The notes under the pieces were generated by a model. That model saw nothing but the letters and a program-made list of their open reading frames with translations. It did not search any database and was not told where the DNA came from. From the NCBI GenBank assembly GCA_963682025.1, contig OY821521.1:199019026-199083025 (forward strand): a DNA stretch of 64,000 bases, written 5' to 3'. The first letter of the stretch is position 1; the number at the start of each line of letters is the position of its first letter. Both the position numbers and the translations under genes were made by a program. Below, piece after piece: positions 1-12,581 of the stretch. Origin of the DNA: Cordilura impudica. Taxonomy: Eukaryota > Arthropoda > Insecta > Diptera > Scathophagidae.

Positions 1-182
1 ATTTGCTTCTCCAATTTTTATTCAAAAATATTATCGTTCTTTTGTGATTATTTTCAGAACTATTTATTGCGCAATTGTAAATTGTAGTTTAGAAATTATA
101 ATAAATTTGTTTCTTAGATTTATAGTCATTTTTCAGACATATTGCAATTAATACTGTAATTAATATGCAAATTTTAATTTTG
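1..182. other. AT-rich DNA, nothing recognised
   Basis: AT-rich sequence with no open frame of note and no repeat I could pair within the window. Confidence 0.4.
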
Positions 183-566
183 TTTTCAATGGTGCGTGGT
201 AAAGAAGATGAAGAAAGCATATAATTTCATTATAAATTCATAACTAGACTGTATTCTTAATCGAGCCGGTTTCTGGCATTTCAGCCTTCATCAGCGATTT
301 ATTGAACATTGTGATAATTGTTATGTTATAATTCAATAGATTGTTTCTATATGAAATTTTTCTACTTAGGGCGGCCGTGAGGTTTGAACCATGAACCTTC
401 ACATACACTCGTATTTGCACTTTTTAGTCAGCGCTTTATTTAACACACTCACCTTAAGTCAGGCCTACGAGCAGTGTGGTTAGAATCAGTTTCCGATTAA
501 GAATACGGTGTAGTTATGAATTTTTGAAATATATGCTTCTTCTTCTTTACCACGCACCATTGAAAA
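183..566. repeat. MITE-like element with terminal inverted repeats
   Basis: The left end (from ttttcaatggtgcgtggt at 183) is matched in inverse orientation at 549-566, and the arms stay similar for about 70 bases, including the tract around ttcttaatcg. The interior has no coding frame. A lone end with nearly the same sequence (accacgcactattgaaaa) sits near 45936-45953 inside an intron of the helicase-like gene, so this is a dispersed family. Class unknown. Confidence 0.6.
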
Positions 567-1006
567 TAAATTTGTTTCGTTTTATATAACCGGGCTACAA
601 GTTTTCTTTAAAAATTGCGAGTTTAAAACTGGCCATTGTTTGATCAGCAGTAAATTTTCTTTCGCAGTATAAAGATGGGCTTAATTTAATTTGACAATCA
701 AATTAATAAATATACAATTGCATACATACGCTTAAAAATAACCCATTAATTACGTTGGAAAGGACATTCACAACTTAGCTTATGAATTTTCGTATCTTTC
801 TTAACTTCTCTATGCAAAGCAAAACTGGCAGAAGTATGTGACAATTTTTGGGACAATTCTAATTTTGTACGTTTTTAGAGGCTTTTTATATATTTTAAAT
901 CCATATTGTTATGCAAAGCTATCCAGGCCAAAAATACGTATTACCTAGTAAAAACAATTCTAAATAAAAATTAAAATACTAATTATATAAAATTAGTATA
1001 TACATA
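567..1006. other. AT-rich spacer
   Basis: No gene or clear repeat is seen. The segment ends at the TA dinucleotide (1005-1006) that flanks the following Tc1-like element. Confidence 0.4.
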
Positions 1007-1073
1007 CAGTGAGGAGCAAAAGTGTAACATGGTACACAATGCTAAGATATGATGCTTTATATTTCTTATAATG

Positions 1074-1636
1074 GGGCAATTCCATAAAAATGTCAACTTT
1101 TATGAAGTAAGTTTAAAAATATATTATAATATGTTCCAAGTTACATAATGTAATTCCTTACAAGCATTCTAAATAATAGAATAAATATAAAATTTATTTG
1201 TTTACTCAATTTTCTTTTAATACATGTTTAAGAAACTTTAGTCATTCCGTCACAGTCATTCCATCACGTCAAATGTAAGTTAATAAATTCGATACTATTA
1301 CGGGCCAGTTGCTCTAAATTATAATTTTATATTGCTTATATATCATATGTAAAATATGCATTAGTTTAAAATCTGACTTGCTTCTTAATTTACAAAAGTT
1401 TCCCAGGACAGAGTCATGGTAGCAAAAATGTCATTCCGTCACACAATGAGAAATTACTCAAAAATAAAAGAATAAAATAGTGTAAAAATTGTTTCTGAGT
1501 TTTTTTTAAATCTCTTAATCATTAACAATCATTTTAAAACTGAAGAATGAATTTTCAATTCAAAATAACTCTGTAGAATAACCTTAACTGCAATTCTACA
1601 ACTCAAAATGTCATTCCGTCACATATGGAATTGCCC
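1074..1636. mobile_element. Nested MITE with 12-bp inverted ends, inside the Tc1-like element
   Basis: Twelve-base inverted ends (gggcaattccat at 1074-1085; atggaattgccc at 1625-1636) are bounded by a 4-base direct repeat, AATG (1070-1073 and 1637-1640). The motif tcattccgtcac recurs several times inside (near 1243, 1430 and 1608, plus a one-base variant next to the first), like the subterminal repeats bound by some transposases. No coding capacity. Confidence 0.7.
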
Positions 1637-1809
1637 AATGGATGAAAATGAAATAATTTTTTCAACTTATCTTATTTATTGTCATTTCTTAAAAATATAA
1701 CACTAAAATACTTAATTCTATTATGAATATTAAATAAGATAATTATAATTAAAGTAAAGTATTTATATGTTACAATTTTGCAACCAGCAATATTTTCTTA
1801 TTTTTTAAT

Positions 1810-2790
1810 CCATATTATCGCTGTATTTTATCCATATACCTTTAGCTCTCTGTCGTTCTTGTAGTCTGTTGGGCATATTATGTATTGTGCATATTGGGTA
1901 TCGACTCCCAAATGTCCTCAACTCGGATCTATAGCTCGCTCACGGCATTTGAAGGTTCTGCATAATCGTAAATTCTTGGTTTTTTAATCAATTCTTAACA
2001 CTTTTAGCCGTCATTATCTTGCTGAAAAAGATGGCAGCTGGTATATTATTTTGTAAAATATCTAGGTATTGCTTCTTTTTCATAATACCATCAATTTTAA
2101 CTAAGGGACCTACTCCATTTTTGGTAATACAAGCCCAAACCATTATCGAACCACCACCGTGTTTCATTTCATGACCTGATTTGCAGTTATGGTATTGGGA
2201 TCATTAGTCTAGTACCATGAGTGCCCATCCGACTCAAAACGGATGGTCTCATCAGACCATATAACCTTAAAAAAAGTAAAAATATTTTTATAAAAATTTA
2301 AAAAAATTAACTCAATATTTGCATTTACCTGTCTCCAATCGTGTTCTGTCCAATTTTTATATGTTTGAACAAAATCCTTTCGCCGCTGTATGTTCTTTTT
2401 GAACAAAAATGGTTTTTTCAGCAGCCTTAAGACCCAATATTTTTATACTTCGACGAGCCGTCCACCGACTGGCATCAATTTTTAATATTTTTAGGGTTTC
2501 AGCTGGGGTGACGCAATTGCCACTTGTTACTAATTTTGCAAGATGCCGACTAGTACGATCATCTATAATTCTTGGACGTCCAAGACGGTGAGCTGCACTA
2601 TTTATTCCATGCTTCTGCTTTATTCTTTGCACGCTCTTATGATTTATTTGGAATTTTTCAGCTATTTTTACAGATGTATTATTTTTTAATGACTTTATTT
2701 GTTCTGTAACTTTGGTATCTTCAATTTTTGAATTATAAAAATAACGGTAAATTTTTTAAAACTATCAGTTCTCGGTTTTGTTTTCTTTTT
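1810..2790 (-). pseudogene. Tc1-like transposase pseudogene with a short intron
   Basis: On the minus strand, fragments follow the order of a Tc1 transposase. There is an N-terminal helix-turn-helix part (SVQRIKQKHG, GRPRIIDDR; about 2760-2357), then TEHDWRQ and the catalytic VIWSDET block (about 2340-2209), then HGGGSIMVWACITKNGVG (about 2160-2070), then a weak C-terminal part down to about 1810. A frameshift lies near 2410 between AAEK and the next block. Between WRQ and VIWSDET the frame is interrupted by 63 bases (2328-2266) that start GTAAAT and end TTTTAAG, which looks like a genuine spliceosomal intron. The usual FQQDNDPKH block is not clear. Nonfunctional. Confidence 0.75.
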
Positions 2791-3374
2791 ACGCCCAGAG
2801 AAAAGTTAAATGGTGTAAAAGTTTAACATTGGCGATATTTCTTTTTTTACCATTTTTTTTTTACTTATCCCAATAGAAAAAAAATGTTTGTATTTTATTT
2901 TAAATAGAGAGCAATATATCTATAATATTAATAGGCTAGGCGATTTCTTGTGACCGATGTTTTGTTCTACCTTTTTATCCCGATTTTGACCAAACGTATA
3001 TTATTTGAAAGGTATTTCTTTTTAGCCGTTTTGAAGATTTACAGATTTTAATTTTTTTTTCTTTATTTTGAGTAAATTGCATTTAAAGTTGCTACTAACA
3101 CATACATAAAGTTACACAATGGTATGTGTGTTTTATTAAATTTGTTAATGTGTTTGTTAATGAGTTTATCTTCATTCACAATAATAATAAACCCTAAAAG
3201 TGTTGGTTTGTGAATTGGCTAAGTTGAAAAATAAAGCTGCCTAGAAATTGCACTCGAATTTCGAGTACTGGAATCTGCTAGTAACAATAATTATTTTATT
3301 TGCATACATAATAAGATATATTGTCCATTATTTCACAACATTTTCTAACATGTTACACTTTTGCTTTTACTGTA

Positions 3375-4428
3375 TATACGTTATTCAAAGATTATTATAT
3401 TCATTTTTAAACCCTACCTGGTGCCTCCCCAACCGTAAATACTTGATAAATTTATGTTATTGTAATGATCCGCTTATAAGCAGAAGATTAATAAGAAATA
3501 AAAAGGAAGGAAAAAAATTGTGTTAAAATAGCTTAAAAATTTTAAATTTTCCATACATTGTGCGTCATATTCACATAAGGACTCATGTCCTTGAACTCGA
3601 TGAATTAAAATTCTGATATAGCTTAACCCTTTAATGCCCGATCCCCTACGGTTTTTTCTCAGAGTAGCTTGATATATTGTGCAAGCCTAATTGCAAATAT
3701 TTTATTGTAAGTATTGATAGAGATCATTTGAGAACTAATCTTATTTGATTGTACATGTAAAATTTTTTTTCTGCAAAAAATGAGTTTACAAATAAAAAAA
3801 AAAAGTAATAAAGATATTTAAAAGTTTAAATTTAAATGCTTAAAAATATTGTCAAAAGGTAAGAAAATTACAAAAAAAATTAAAAAATACTTTTAGATGA
3901 TGGTCAGTAATTTTTCAAACACAATGTTGCCTATAGGTAACATATCATAACGGCTAAACCAGAATACATAGGATTTTGAAATTGATATCAATTCATATGA
4001 AAGGATTAACGGGTCCTTTGTCCTTAACCAAACATAAGAAGATGAAAACATTATTCACTTCGCTAAAAAAAAAAAATTGTGAAAATTACCAATTTTTCTG
4101 GGAAATTTGGTGTCAAAAGCTTAATATCTGCTTGATTCTTAACCGGACTGTAAAAGCTGGAAAATAAGCTCGATCCAGTCCGTTTTTCAACTCTAGATTA
4201 ACTAACAGATAAGTTAATCTGAAAACAAATTTAGTCAGGCGTTATCCGTTACGTTATTATTATTTGAGTTAGTTTAAGTAATGGTTAATTATGTAAAGCT
4301 GCCATGTCCTATACAGAGAAACTAAGGTCTGCATTTAAAATTTCTAATTATTGCAATATTTGCAAATTTCTTAAAGAAAGACGACAATAATCGAAAATAT
4401 GATCGTTTTGTTAATATTTTTATACCCT
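3375..4428. other. AT-rich spacer without recognised genes
   Basis: Only short accidental open frames and A/T runs are seen. There is no match to the repeat families found elsewhere in the window. Confidence 0.4.
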
Positions 4429-4429
4429 G

Positions 4430-4900
4430 CACACCACTGTGCAAAGAGCATATACAATAAGTTTGTCATTCAGTTTGTAACCCATCGATAAATACATTTT
4501 CGAACTCAAAATATATTATTGATCCATAAACAACTTGAGTCCACATAGCGAAGTCCGTCCGTCCGTCCGTCCGTCTGTATGTATGTCTGTCTGTCTGAAA
4601 TTGCGCTCATTCACAAATTAAACCACTTAATTGGGTGAAGTTAGGATAATATTATTTGTCATTATTTCGAGCAAGTTCGTATTAAAAATGGGGTGAATCG
4701 GGCATCATTATGCTTAGATATTACCATCCAAAAAAATATTATAAATTCAGTGTGTTAGTTGTAATAATTTAGTATTCAGTTTATCAAATTGTTTACTCTT
4801 CAAATATTTTGTTTACATTTGTTATAAATGGTGCAACAAGTTTAGATGTTAATGTAAACGTATAACCCAGGCGAACCGAATTTAAAACTCTTTTTTTATT
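4430..4900. repeat. Dispersed repeat, family B (diverged copy)
   Basis: Starts with tataccctgcacaccactgt, carries a gtcc(gtcc)n tract near 4555-4575, and ends with gaaccgaatttaaaactc. The last 200 bases match the inverse of 47545-47770. Noncoding; related to the better copy at 59484-60016. Confidence 0.55.
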
Positions 4901-4989
4901 GTAAATTTTTAATTAAAAATAAATTTGGTACAAAACAATTCAATTGGGTTCAAAAAAGTTGCTTTGATATTTTAGGTTAGGTTAGTTTT

Positions 4990-5432
4990 TTTCATACCCT
5001 ATACCACTCTGTGGTCAGATTTGTGCTGATAAATGTACCTTCCTAAAATATCTGACCTGGACCCACCTTTTATTATACCCAATGTCTCAGAATAATCGAT
5101 GCCTCTTCAGACCTAGTCCCAATACAGATCGACCTAATTTGCCTTAAGATCTTCTTAACTTAATTTAAAAAATGTCAAAAATATTGCAGTTTTTTTTTTT
5201 TCTCAAATTTGGTTTAAAAAAAAAATTGCGAAAAATAAGTGTTTGTAGTCATGTGTTAATGATCGGTCCATTTTTCGAACTAGTCCCCATATAAATATGA
5301 CATCCAACAAATTTATAACATTATTATGGTTTATGCTTATGTGTTATATCCAATTAGTTAGTCCTAAGACAATTTCTCTAAACTCATGATATAATCAGTC
5401 TAGACTGACTATATTTTCTTACTTGTTGTTTT
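4990..5432. repeat. Dispersed repeat, family A (internally shortened copy)
   Basis: Begins cataccctataccactctg and ends gactatattttcttacttgt. These are the two ends shared by all family-A copies in this window (see 18006-18766). About 300 bases of the usual interior are missing. Confidence 0.65.
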
Positions 5433-7171
5433 ATATTTTCTGTTTGTATATTGAAAGACAGAACTTAAGTAAGTGTTTAAGCGGCAAACATTACTAGGTT
5501 AAACTAGCGAACATAATACAATAAACCACAACCCACAAACCCCATAACCAGTTTAAAGTATCGTTAACTTTAAGTAATGTACTTTAACTGAACTTGAAGC
5601 AAACCAATCTTCAGTACTTATTTGTTTAGCCATTTATAAGGGCAATTTTTAATTCTATGTTACCAATATGCATTTTAGGTCTCGATCTAAAATGAAAAAA
5701 TTTTATGATTTTAAGATGTAACTTTCAAGCCCAACTTTATTTTTGTTTTATTTTTATTTTATTTTTGTTATCGAAAAAATATATATACAAAATAAAAAAA
5801 AACTCAACCGTTCGTTTTTGTACAAAATCGTTTATCAACATCCCAAAGGAGTTACTATTTAAAATCGACAAAATCGGTTAAAGGGGTCACAAGATATGAA
5901 TGAAAATTTTAAAAAACTCTTGAAAAAATAAAAGTTTTCAGTGTGTTTGATATGTGTATATTAGGATGACAGCCTTTTTTTTTTTTTAGTTTCAAGACGT
6001 GCGGGTCGGATTATTGTGATACTGGTTCTAAAACTTTAGTGCGCAAAATTTGAGCCAAATCGGACAATGCTTTGTGGATGCGCATTGAGTTCAAAGTTCA
6101 AATATGCATTTATATGTAAAAATTATCAAAAAAAATAATTTTTCATAAAAATTTTGATATTAATAATTCCGTTTCAATTAAATTAATTAATAAACCATAA
6201 TCTAGAGTAAATTGTATTTCTAATAAAACAATAAAATCTGTTATCGGTTGAAAAACAGCCAAGTTATATCAAGTTCCCCAGGCAATAAATGCGCCGCAGA
6301 TTACTTGATTAAGAAAATCGAGCTCACATTTTTAACGACATTGAAATAATTTACCACAATAACATGTTTGCATTTTCTTGATCCCAAAATAATCTTATGT
6401 AAAGTATTTTGCATCTCGTCTATTGTTATGCTGTTCTAAATTAGTGTCAAAACGGTACGTATTTTATAGCACAATTTCAAAATCTCCAATTTTACTTTTT
6501 AAAAAATTTTGTTCAAGAAATTTACCGAAATCAACAACACGACTTTAAGGTCTTATTAACATATGTGATTAAAAATGCCAAATATTTTAGGTATCCTGTT
6601 CTTAATTTAGCGAGGGCAGCGTTTTTATTTCAGCGGATTTTGAGTATACTTTTTCAACTTTTAGGCTACATCTTTTTGGTGTTTTCATATTTCAAATATC
6701 TTTTGTCAAAATATTATACTACTTGATATAAGTTCTCAATTTTGTAAATTAAGGTTAAATTGAAACACTACAATGTGTTCCTCTTTAAGGTCAATGGTCA
6801 AATTTAAGGAGATTTACACTTTTTTAAAACAAAATATCGAAATAATATATATTTGTGCAAGGATTTCGATAAAACTTGTTGGTAATATTTTAATAATTCT
6901 AAAAAATAATATTCTGGACTTATTTTCTGAAATTAACCAAATTAAGAACAGGCATTTTTAATCACATATATTTTGTCATTGCAGTTGTGTGTATATTAAT
7001 ACTGCACGTGTCACATTGGCCTAAGCAAGTAGTTATTACCACATAGTTTTTTTTATCGTTGAAATTAAAAATATTAAAAATTAATAAAAATTAAAAATAA
7101 AGAACTAAAAATAAAAATTAAAAATTAATAATTAAAAAATAAAAAATTAAAAACTAAAAATTAAAAATTAT
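5433..7171. other. AT-rich spacer with unclassified repeat debris
   Basis: No gene is seen. The stretch around 5990-6075, with a slightly higher GC content, reads like an old repeat, but I could not pair it with another copy here. Confidence 0.35.
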
Positions 7172-7300
7172 AAATGAAAAATTTGAAGTGTGGAGGGTAG
7201 CAAAAATTCGGCACAGCCGAATTTAACACTCTTACTTGTTTGATATGCTTTCAAACCCTACTCAATTTTTGCGAAGTATTAAGGCCATATAGAAATTAAA

Positions 7301-8050
7301 ACAAGTAAGAAAATTATAGTCGATCTAGACCGACTATACGATACCCTATACCATTCGTTTAGAGACCCTATCTCGTATTTCCAACTAATTAGATATAGAA
7401 AATAAGCATAAACGAAATTTGAGTGTCATTGTTAATAATTTTTCTACCTTCGGATATAAAAAATGTTCATATCGGATGCTATATTTATATGGGGACTAGG
7501 TCGAAAAATGGTCCGATCCTGACCATATTTGGTAAGGGCACTTATTTTTTCCAAAAACAATTACAAACTAAATTTGAGAAAAATCTGTCCAATATTTTTG
7601 TTTTTTGATAGATTTGATACAGTTAGCTTCATATGGGGCCTATGACCAAGAATTGTCCTATAGGGTTTATTTTTAGATTACTGACAAATGGATGTAATAA
7701 ACATACACAAACCCAATTTGACCAAGATCTATATGATAATTTTGATATTGTGGCAATTTAAGTCGATCTCATAGGGGCCATCTGTATGGGGACTAGGTCT
7801 GAACATGAACCGATTTTCACCATACTCAATAGCGTTCATCCTATGACTGATAGAAGCTTATAGACTAAATTTCATCAAAATATAGTCATATTTGTGACCT
7901 GACCGGACGGACATCGCTAAATCGACTCAGAAAGTGATTCTGAGTCGATCGATACAATAAAAGATTGATCTAGGTCAAATATTTTTGATAGTTACAAACA
8001 TTAGCACAAAGTCAGTATACCCTGACCACATAGTGATATAGGGTATAATA
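7301..8050. repeat. Dispersed repeat, family A, near full length
   Basis: This copy is in the opposite orientation to 17270-18768. It opens aacaagtaagaaaattatag, has a hairpin-forming tract, then runs about 750 bases to gatatagggtataat. The short open frames in it (for example GTRSKNGPI) recur in every copy and are not preserved as a protein. Its last 197 bases are included in the tandem duplication that follows. Confidence 0.75.
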
Positions 8051-8548
8051 ACGTTTTACTCGGGGACCGTAACAGTTATTCCTTTTACCATAAAATTCAC
8101 AAAATAAAAGTTATTTTTTATTTTTGTGAGCAGAAATAAGATATTTTTTTATTTTGACTTTGTCGCATAGAAATAAAAGCTATTTTTATTTTTTCTTGCA
8201 AAGCTTATAGACTAAATTTCATCAAAATATATTCATATTTGTGACCTGACCGGACGGACATCGCTAAATCGACTCAGAAAGTGATTCTGAGTCGATCGAT
8301 ACAATAAAAGATTGATCTAGGTCAAATATTTTTGATAGTTACAAACATTAGCACAAAGTCAGTATACCCTGACCACATAGTGATATAGGGTATAATAACG
8401 TTTTACTCGGGGACCGTAACAGTTATTCCTTTTACCATAAAATTCACAAAATAAAAGTTATTTTTTATTTTTGTGAGCAGAAATAAGATATTTTTTTTAT
8501 TTTGACTTTGTCGCATAGAAATAAAAGCTATTTTTATTTTTTCTTGCA
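7854..8548. repeat. Recent 347-bp tandem duplication
   Basis: 7854-8200 is repeated at 8201-8548 with only one substitution (atagtcat versus atattcat) and one extra T. Each unit joins the end of a family-A copy to a short A/T-rich tract containing gagcagaaataa. The near identity points to a recent event. Confidence 0.9.
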
Positions 8549-9900
8549 AATATAAAAATCAAACATAAAAAAATTCAACTTCGATGGAATTTTAATTGGT
8601 AATACGAGTAGTATTAAATACCAACAACTTTTTCAATTGATTTCTTCTCACATTTTTTGTAGTGGTCGATTTTTATAGTTGCTCGAAAAAGTTATTATCA
8701 AAAATTAACTTATTTCTGTTAAAAAAATAAATAAATAAAAATAGTACTGTTATTTATGCTTGAAAAAATTAAAATCAAAATTATAAAAAGCAAAGGATCA
8801 AAATTGTATACTCCGCATTTATTAAAAAAACACTTTTGGTTCCTGGTTATAAATATGAGAGATATTAATAAACAAATTTAAGAACTAAACTGATCTTTAC
8901 AATGGTTTCTGTATTCTAATAGCCATATTACCGAAAAGTAATTTAATATGCCCAATTATGTACTTCTTCTAATTGGAATACAAGGGTTGTTTGAAAAGCA
9001 TAGTTGAAAAATACCTCAATTAATGCTTAAAACGTTTTAAAACAAACAAAAAATTGTGATTAACTGTTGCTTTAAATTCTTACAGACGTATTAATAATAT
9101 AAAACCAACGCCTTACCAAATTGTTTTTATCTTTTTAACAAACAAATTTCCATAAGGGAAAGTCATAAGCCATAAAAAAATGTTTTACTAAACAAAAAAA
9201 TAAAATAATAATAAAAAATAACAATTAAAAGCTTATGAAAAAACTATTTAAAAAATGCATTTGTGTCAAAATGCAATTAAATATAACAATTCTAACATTT
9301 TGTAATGCTATCGCGTTATCGACAGGAAGGCGTTTGCAGATAAATGTTGCTGAAAAGTAAAATATGCTGTAGATACGTATTTACACATCGTTAAAGTTAT
9401 CACATTTTACTTAAATAATTAATTATTTCAGAAAAATTTGATTGAAATACGCTGGAAGACAAAAACTAAAACTTGTAAATGGAATTATGTATGTAACGGA
9501 TCTACGTAATCTTACAAATTAAACAGAAATGTAATTTTAATACTTATTTTCAATGTATTTTGTTAGTTCAAAATACAAAACAAAAAAAGACATTAAGTTT
9601 ATACATATATACTGCCTGGTGTAGTATTATTTGATTTATTATATAATTTAGTAATTCAAATTGCAATAAATTTTGTTAGTTCATTAAATTCAAGAACGTT
9701 AAGTTATTTTTTATTGTCTGTTTAGTGTTGTTTAAATTACTATATTAACTAATTTTCAGTTTGTGTTATTTCTACTCAGAAATAGCTTTTTTCTAAATAT
9801 ATACTTTAAATTTATGGGCTCATTTTATAAAATGAAACGTTCGAAATTTGTTTGTGAAAATTTAAATTTTCTTAAATTCACCTAAAAAATGTTCATATAT
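8549..9900. other. AT-rich spacer
   Basis: No gene or assigned repeat beyond short A/T motifs of the gctcgaaaaa type at about 8675-8760. Confidence 0.35.
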
Positions 9901-10656
9901 TTATACCCTGACCACATACCACTATGAATTTATGCTGATGTTTATAACTGCTAAAAATATTTAATATTTTAGACCCACCTCTTATTATACGGATCGACTC
10001 AAAATCACTTTCTGAGGCGATTAAGCGATGTCCGTCCGTCCGTCTGTGATTCCATGTATACCTTGTAATCAAACTACAGGTCGTAAATATGAATGAATTT
10101 TTATAAAATTTTGTAAATTAGCTTTTATCGACGATAGGAAGAAAAATATTGAAATTGATTAAAATCGGTGCATGTTCAGGCCTAAAATGGTCAAAAGATC
10201 CAGATTATCGTATATGTATATGTCGATAAAATTTGGTGCATCTGTGACTATTATACCCACTAATCAGTAGCCGAAAAATAAACCATGTAGGACCATTTTT
10301 AGTAATAATCTCAGGTAAAGTTTATTGCCGGTCTTCACTAAAAACAGAAATATTGCGCAGATTTTTTCAAATTTGGATTTTACATGTTTTTGAGAAAATT
10401 AAGTGATTTTTAGATATGGTCATGCTTGGTCCATTTTTCGACTTAGTCCCCATATAAAAATATCATCAGATATGAACTTTTTCATATCTGCAGCCCAAAA
10501 ATTTATAACAATTGCACCAAAATTTGGTTTATGCTTATTTTCTATATCGAGTTATTGCTTCAACAAAGTTGGATTCAAAACCCTTTCTCGTAACGCATGA
10601 TATAGGGTAGTATATACTTGGTCCAGACGGACTATAATTTTCTTACTTGATTCGTT
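9901..10656. repeat. Dispersed repeat, family A
   Basis: Starts ttataccctgaccacatacc and ends cggactataattttcttact. The interior carries the shared gtccgtccgtccgtctgtg tract (about 10030-10050) and the cccatataaaaatatcat block (10450-10467). Noncoding, moderately diverged. Confidence 0.7.
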
Positions 10657-12470
10657 TATAAAATGTGATTTTAGAACCTAATTTTTGCAAAACAGTTTGG
10701 GAATCGCATCTGGGAAAAATGCATTTTTATGATTTTTTTTATTATTCATAACAATTAAAGTCCTTTTTTTTGCTGTATCTCAGTTTAAAAAAAAAAAAAA
10801 CATTTTCATTATAGTTTTCTTTTTCATTTTGAAAAAATAGATTTTCGCATTCTATGAGACGTTGTTGAAAATTTTGTAGTCAATAACTGATACATTTTTT
10901 TCGGTGTAGGATATATACATATAACTCTCCTCCTTAAATTTGAAATGTTCATATCTTCTTTATTTTACAATGAAAACTCTTCAAATTTAAAACATATTAT
11001 TATTATTTTCTTTTACTATTTACATAAATATTTTGTTAAAACTATACTTTATTCTTAAATTTTAGATTCATTAATATGACCACCTCCATTTTGTATAATT
11101 TCACCACATAGTATAATTTCGACATAGTCAATTTTTTTTCTAAGTTTCTGGAGAGATCTGATTACAGGCTTCCTACAGTATACATATTACACAGGTCTGT
11201 TTTAGAACAGGAAAAATCTTATAAAATCTTTCAGAAAAATGTTTATAACTGCTACTAAATCGGTTTGTAAATATTACAAAATCGATCAATTTACTTCGAA
11301 AAAAATTAAAACTTTATACGAATCTGTGAAAATTTTATGAAATTTAAAAAAATCAGTTCAAATTTTGAAAGTTTTATAGGTGTAAAATATTTCTTTATTT
11401 TGATGTAGAATAATATTTTAGCAGAAAAATTTCAATAAAAATGTTGTTGTAATTTTTATGATTGCCAAAAAGACATAAGCGCCATTATTTTCGTTATTCG
11501 GTGAGGACTCACGATAAATCGTAATTTTTATATCAATTTTTGTATAAAAAGATCGTGAATAACTTATGTATGTGCAACGATTTTCGTTTTTTGATGAAAT
11601 TCGATAATTCACGATCATGCGCGTAATCTCTCAAAACTGTAATTAGTAGCATTACGAATTTACAGCGAAAGAAATTTTGACGTAAGTGCACAATCTTAAG
11701 GTCTGTAACGGAACCGAACTTTTTTTTTGCAACAATCAAAGCAAAAATCAAAAAATATAAAAGCAACCATGAAACTTTTTTTTTAGTTATCTACACTAAT
11801 ATGATAATGATTGGATGTATTAGGTGAATGAATCTCCAGAGTGGGCACAGGCTGTATGTTTTGTTGATCTATTAAGTGGGCGTATCCCTAGGTCCTTGGC
11901 TTGAGTTGTGGTTCTTAAAATGGGCAAAATCGGATCAGTGAGCACAAAGTAAATATAAAATATCAAACTTCTGGAACTCTAGGGTAGAACAATATATTGG
12001 TCCAAAAGCTAGCAAGGCTCGGGGTTTTACTAGTTATTAATTAACATGTTAAAATTATATTTTTGTAAGTATTTTCTTTAAGCAGTCTTCCCGATATTTA
12101 CTATCAAAACTTTTTTCCTTTTTTTTATTACTTATTTATAAATTTTTCGACGGTAATATAATTTTGACTTGAAAGAATCTCCTTGAATGCAATGTAGAAT
12201 TTTAACGATGAAATGCGTCGGATGTTTGGTTTTTTTTTTCATTTGTCGACTATATGTAATTTTTTGCAAAGATTAGCGTGTAACTCATGAAAATTGTGAT
12301 TGGAAAAACATTCGAAAATAATTTTGTGGAATTGTTGTTTTTGTAATTTTGGTTGTAGCTTATTTGAAATTAAATTTCCAAATAAACTTCATTTCTGTCC
12401 TTAGATAAAGCAAAGATAATTAAAAAGCCTGGGGGTTGTGGCTCAATATGATTAGATTTTAGCGAAAGGG
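10657..12470. other. AT-rich spacer, no supported gene
   Basis: Contains overlapping minus-strand open frames at 11418-11766, but they have low-complexity composition and no recognisable domain. No repeat family could be assigned. Confidence 0.35.
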
Positions 12471-12581
12471 GCATTGATCCGTCGGCTCAAAATAATTTTC
12501 TGAATTGATTTAGCGATGTCTGTCCGTCTATCTGTGTGTCCATGTAAACCTTATAATCAAACTACAGCTCGCAAATATCTA

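Larger units (their letters stand above)
1007..3372 (-). mobile_element. Tc1-like DNA transposon, 2.4 kb, decayed
   Basis: The ends are inverted repeats: cagtgaggagcaaaagtgta at 1007 and its counterpart finishing at 3372. They share a perfect inner 16 bases (gcaaaagtgtaacatg) and each is flanked by TA (1005-1006 and 3373-3374), the Tc1/mariner target. A transposase pseudogene on the minus strand fills about 1810-2790. A separate small element (1074-1636) is inserted near the left end, which explains part of the excess over a normal 1.6-kb Tc1 element. Confidence 0.85.

Noticed and set aside
370..470. Possible tRNA-like B box (ggtttgaaccatg) inside the first MITE
   Set aside because: No A box or cloverleaf could be drawn; probably coincidental.
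3248..3526. 92-codon open frame on the plus strand
   Set aside because: It spans the right terminal repeat of the Tc1-like element and AT-rich flank; low-complexity hydrophobic composition, no domain.
7423..7608. Short open frames with GTRSKNGPI-like peptides, also at 17740, 18461 and 34645
   Set aside because: They recur in every family-A repeat, vary by indels, have no consistent start or stop, and appear to be by-products of the repeat sequence.
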